DNA of 14,163 nt, taken from assembly GCA_050740695.1 (NCBI GenBank), contig JBOIDR010000113.1, positions 1 through 14,163 of the forward strand. Direction: 5' to 3'. Shown one piece after another: positions 14,064 through 14,163 of this stretch (within the stretch, counting starts at the first letter, position 1; each line of letters begins with the position of its first letter). This DNA is from JACCXJ01 sp050740695. Its GTDB lineage: Bacteria; Pseudomonadota; Gammaproteobacteria; JACCXJ01. The notes under the pieces were generated by a model, which saw only the letters and a program-made list of their open reading frames with translations, was not told the origin of the DNA and made no database searches. The position numbers were made by a program, and so were the translations under genes.

Positions 14064-14163
14064 TCAGGCAGCTTTTTTGAAATCTTCGGAGGCGCTTGCG
14101 GGGGTGGGTTTGGCTTCGAGAGTGGTACGCGCCAGTTGCAGCACATGCTCAACAGGGTGGAGT
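14064..14163 (-). CDS. C-terminal end of an unidentified protein (gene runs off the window)
   Basis: The minus strand has an open frame from the window edge to a TGA at 14064-14066, giving 32 residues: LHPVEHVLQLARTTLEAKP then TPASASEDFKKAA. Amphipathic helix followed by a Pro/Ala/Ser linker is typical of a protein C-terminus. The family is not recognisable from this length. It lies 19 bases upstream of the glycine-rich protein gene in the same direction, so the two may be co-transcribed. Confidence 0.45.
   Translation of the reverse strand, partial: LHPVEHVLQLARTTLEAKPTPASASEDFKKAA

Overview
The window looks like chromosomal DNA of a GC-rich proteobacterium, probably a gammaproteobacterium; this is inferred from base composition, a REP-associated transposase remnant with palindromic repeats, a TonB-dependent receptor and an aryl-polyene (APE)/xanthomonadin-type gene set. 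No rRNA, tRNA or CRISPR array was seen, and species or genus cannot be assigned from the sequence alone.

Layout. (1) 1-3000 is mostly gene debris: the C-terminal end of a REP-associated tyrosine transposase (minus strand), a C-5 sterol desaturase fragment cut at both ends, a repeat-rich gap, a multiply frameshifted DUF2238/YjdF-like membrane protein gene (minus), a secreted protease-like N-terminus joined to an RTX calcium-binding repeat tail followed by a good terminator, and a small two-helix membrane protein gene (minus). (2) 3277-10323 is an intact, tightly packed plus-strand operon of nine genes: acyl carrier protein, AMP-forming acyl ligase, ApeI-like hotdog dehydratase, LpxL/HtrB-like acyltransferase, beta-ketoacyl synthase with a complete Cys-His-His set, ApeC-like chain-length-factor protein, ApeP-like dehydratase, FabG/ApeQ-like ketoreductase and a family 2 glycosyltransferase. 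Four junctions are ATGA/GTGA overlaps and one is an 11-base overlap. (3) 10391-12361 (minus) is a BtuB-type TonB-dependent receptor gene with three apparent frameshifts. (4) 12362-13162 is non-coding and holds three G/C-rich palindromes. (5) 13163-14045 (minus) is a glycine-rich secreted protein broken by two frameshifts, and the last 100 bases hold the C-terminal end of a further minus-strand gene.

How the operon should work (inference from APE biochemistry): the ligase activates an aryl or acyl starter and loads it on the carrier protein; the ketosynthase with its chain-length partner extends it; the ketoreductase and the two dehydratases create a conjugated polyene; the acyltransferase and glycosyltransferase attach the polyene to a sugar- or lipid-containing anchor in the membrane. 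The set is notably small: no starter-forming lyase, no second full ketosynthase, no second carrier protein, no thioesterase, no methyltransferase, and no LolA/MMPL export genes lie in the window.

The contrast between an undamaged operon and damaged flanks is the main feature of the window. Reading errors in the assembly are an alternative explanation for the single-base frameshifts, but not for the truncations.
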